Part shown: in pieces, positions 5,075-5,592 of the stretch
Position numbering within the stretch: the stretch's first letter is position 1
Layout of the letters: each line of letters starts with the position of its first letter
Assembly (NCBI GenBank): GCA_003022985.1
Contig: PXTV01000022.1
Coordinates: 1-5,592 of the forward strand
DNA: 5,592 bases
Source: Bacteroidetes bacterium SW_11_45_7
Lineage (GTDB): Bacteria > Bacteroidota > Bacteroidia > Chitinophagales > SW-11-45-7
Direction of reading: 5' to 3'
Program-made: the position numbers and the translations under genes
Notes under the pieces: model-generated
Told to the model about the DNA's origin: nothing
The model's input: the letters and a program-made list of their open reading frames with translations, nothing else
Database searches by the model: none

Positions 5075-5592
5075 ATGAGCGAAGACAGCAGTCATTTTTA
5101 TGTAGACCTTCATTGCCATCCGAACATCCGCTCTTATAACAGCGGGCATCCGTCACCCAATGCCACCATATGGGATAACGTCCCCTCTCTTACAGAAGAA
5201 CAAATGCAGGAAAAAGGGCCTTTTGCCAATTTCGTATTCAGAAATACAGGCGGCATCCACAAGGAATCGCAATCGAATCTTTACAACCTCGCCAAAGGGA
5301 ATGTACGCGTAGTCTTTGTTTCCCTTTACCCCATTGAGCAAGGATTCCTGGATTTGCGAAAAATTCCCTACCTCTTTACCAAACGGCATCGCCACCCTGA
5401 GATCTACGAGGTCATTTTCGGCTGTGCGTACGAGCGCATCAACGCCATCATGGATAACCCCATCGATTACTGGACAGAACTCAAAAATGAATACCAATTT
5501 ATTCAAGAAGGTCAGGGCTATTCGCCCGATGGCAATTACCGCTACAAGATTGTGAATTCGTATCGGGAACTTGCTGATCTTTTAGAAGAGAA
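5075..5592 (+). CDS. Probable metal-dependent hydrolase (amidohydrolase or M19 dipeptidase-like), N-terminal part
   Basis: An ATG at 5075 opens 172 codons that run to the right edge without a stop. The product begins MSEDSSHFYV and then DLHCHP at 11-16. An Asp-x-His-x-His near the N-terminus is the usual first metal-binding strand of TIM-barrel metallohydrolases in the amidohydrolase superfamily. A predicted strand with VRVVFVSLYPIEQGF at 77-91 recalls Bacteroidota proteins annotated as membrane dipeptidases (peptidase M19), but classical M19 enzymes carry His-x-Asp rather than His-x-His here. No signal peptide is seen, so the protein is probably cytoplasmic. The start is preferred because it lies just ahead of the motif; upstream AAAGATGAAC offers at most a weak ribosome site. 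The catalytic remainder is outside the window, so substrate and subfamily are open. A PHP-family or other DxHxH hydrolase is possible. Confidence 0.7.
   Translation, partial: MSEDSSHFYVDLHCHPNIRSYNSGHPSPNATIWDNVPSLTEEQMQEKGPFANFVFRNTGGIHKESQSNLYNLAKGNVRVVFVSLYPIEQGFLDLRKIPYLFTKRHRHPEIYEVIFGCAYERINAIMDNPIDYWTELKNEYQFIQEGQGYSPDGNYRYKIVNSYRELADLLEE

Noticed and set aside
5153..5506. Minus-strand open frame of 117 codons near the right end
   Set aside because: Antisense shadow of the hydrolase gene, whose plus-strand frame is open to the window edge and carries a metal-binding motif.

Overview
This is an ordinary chromosomal stretch from a member of the Bacteroidota, most likely of the Cytophagales/Chitinophagales type. 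The assignment rests on protein style (a 7TM-HD phosphodiesterase and a DnaG primase with a long Q/E/K-rich linker), on starts without Shine-Dalgarno sequences, and on promoter-like boxes resembling the Bacteroidota -7 consensus TAnnTTTG. It is inference from sequence alone; no database search was possible.

Layout: (1) 1-334, minus strand: the first 111 codons of an acetyl-CoA acetyltransferase (thiolase), running off the left edge. (2) 335-604: an AT-rich divergent intergenic region, unusually dense in inverted repeats and in AGCAA/TTGCT half-sites. (3) 605-2704, plus strand: a complete PgpH-type 7TM-HD protein, predicted cyclic-di-AMP phosphodiesterase. (4) 2705-2800: a short gap with a candidate promoter whose start point would lie almost at the next ATG. 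(5) 2801-4732, plus strand: a complete DNA primase, dnaG. (6) 4733-5074: 342 bases with no convincing gene, but with a 10-base palindrome and a pair of mutually exclusive hairpins. (7) 5075-5592, plus strand: the first 172 codons of a probable metal-dependent hydrolase with an N-terminal DLHCHP motif, running off the right edge.

The genes do not form one pathway. pgpH and dnaG are co-oriented and close enough to be partly co-transcribed, yet dnaG seems to have its own promoter. The primase is not followed by the sigma factor gene seen beside dnaG in many other bacteria. One speculative link is that both DnaG and PgpH are reported (p)ppGpp targets in other bacteria.

I found no mobile element, CRISPR array, tRNA, rRNA or clear intrinsic terminator. 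I do not see a new biological system here. The parts most worth a second look are the two intergenic regions, chiefly the repeat-rich one upstream of pgpH.
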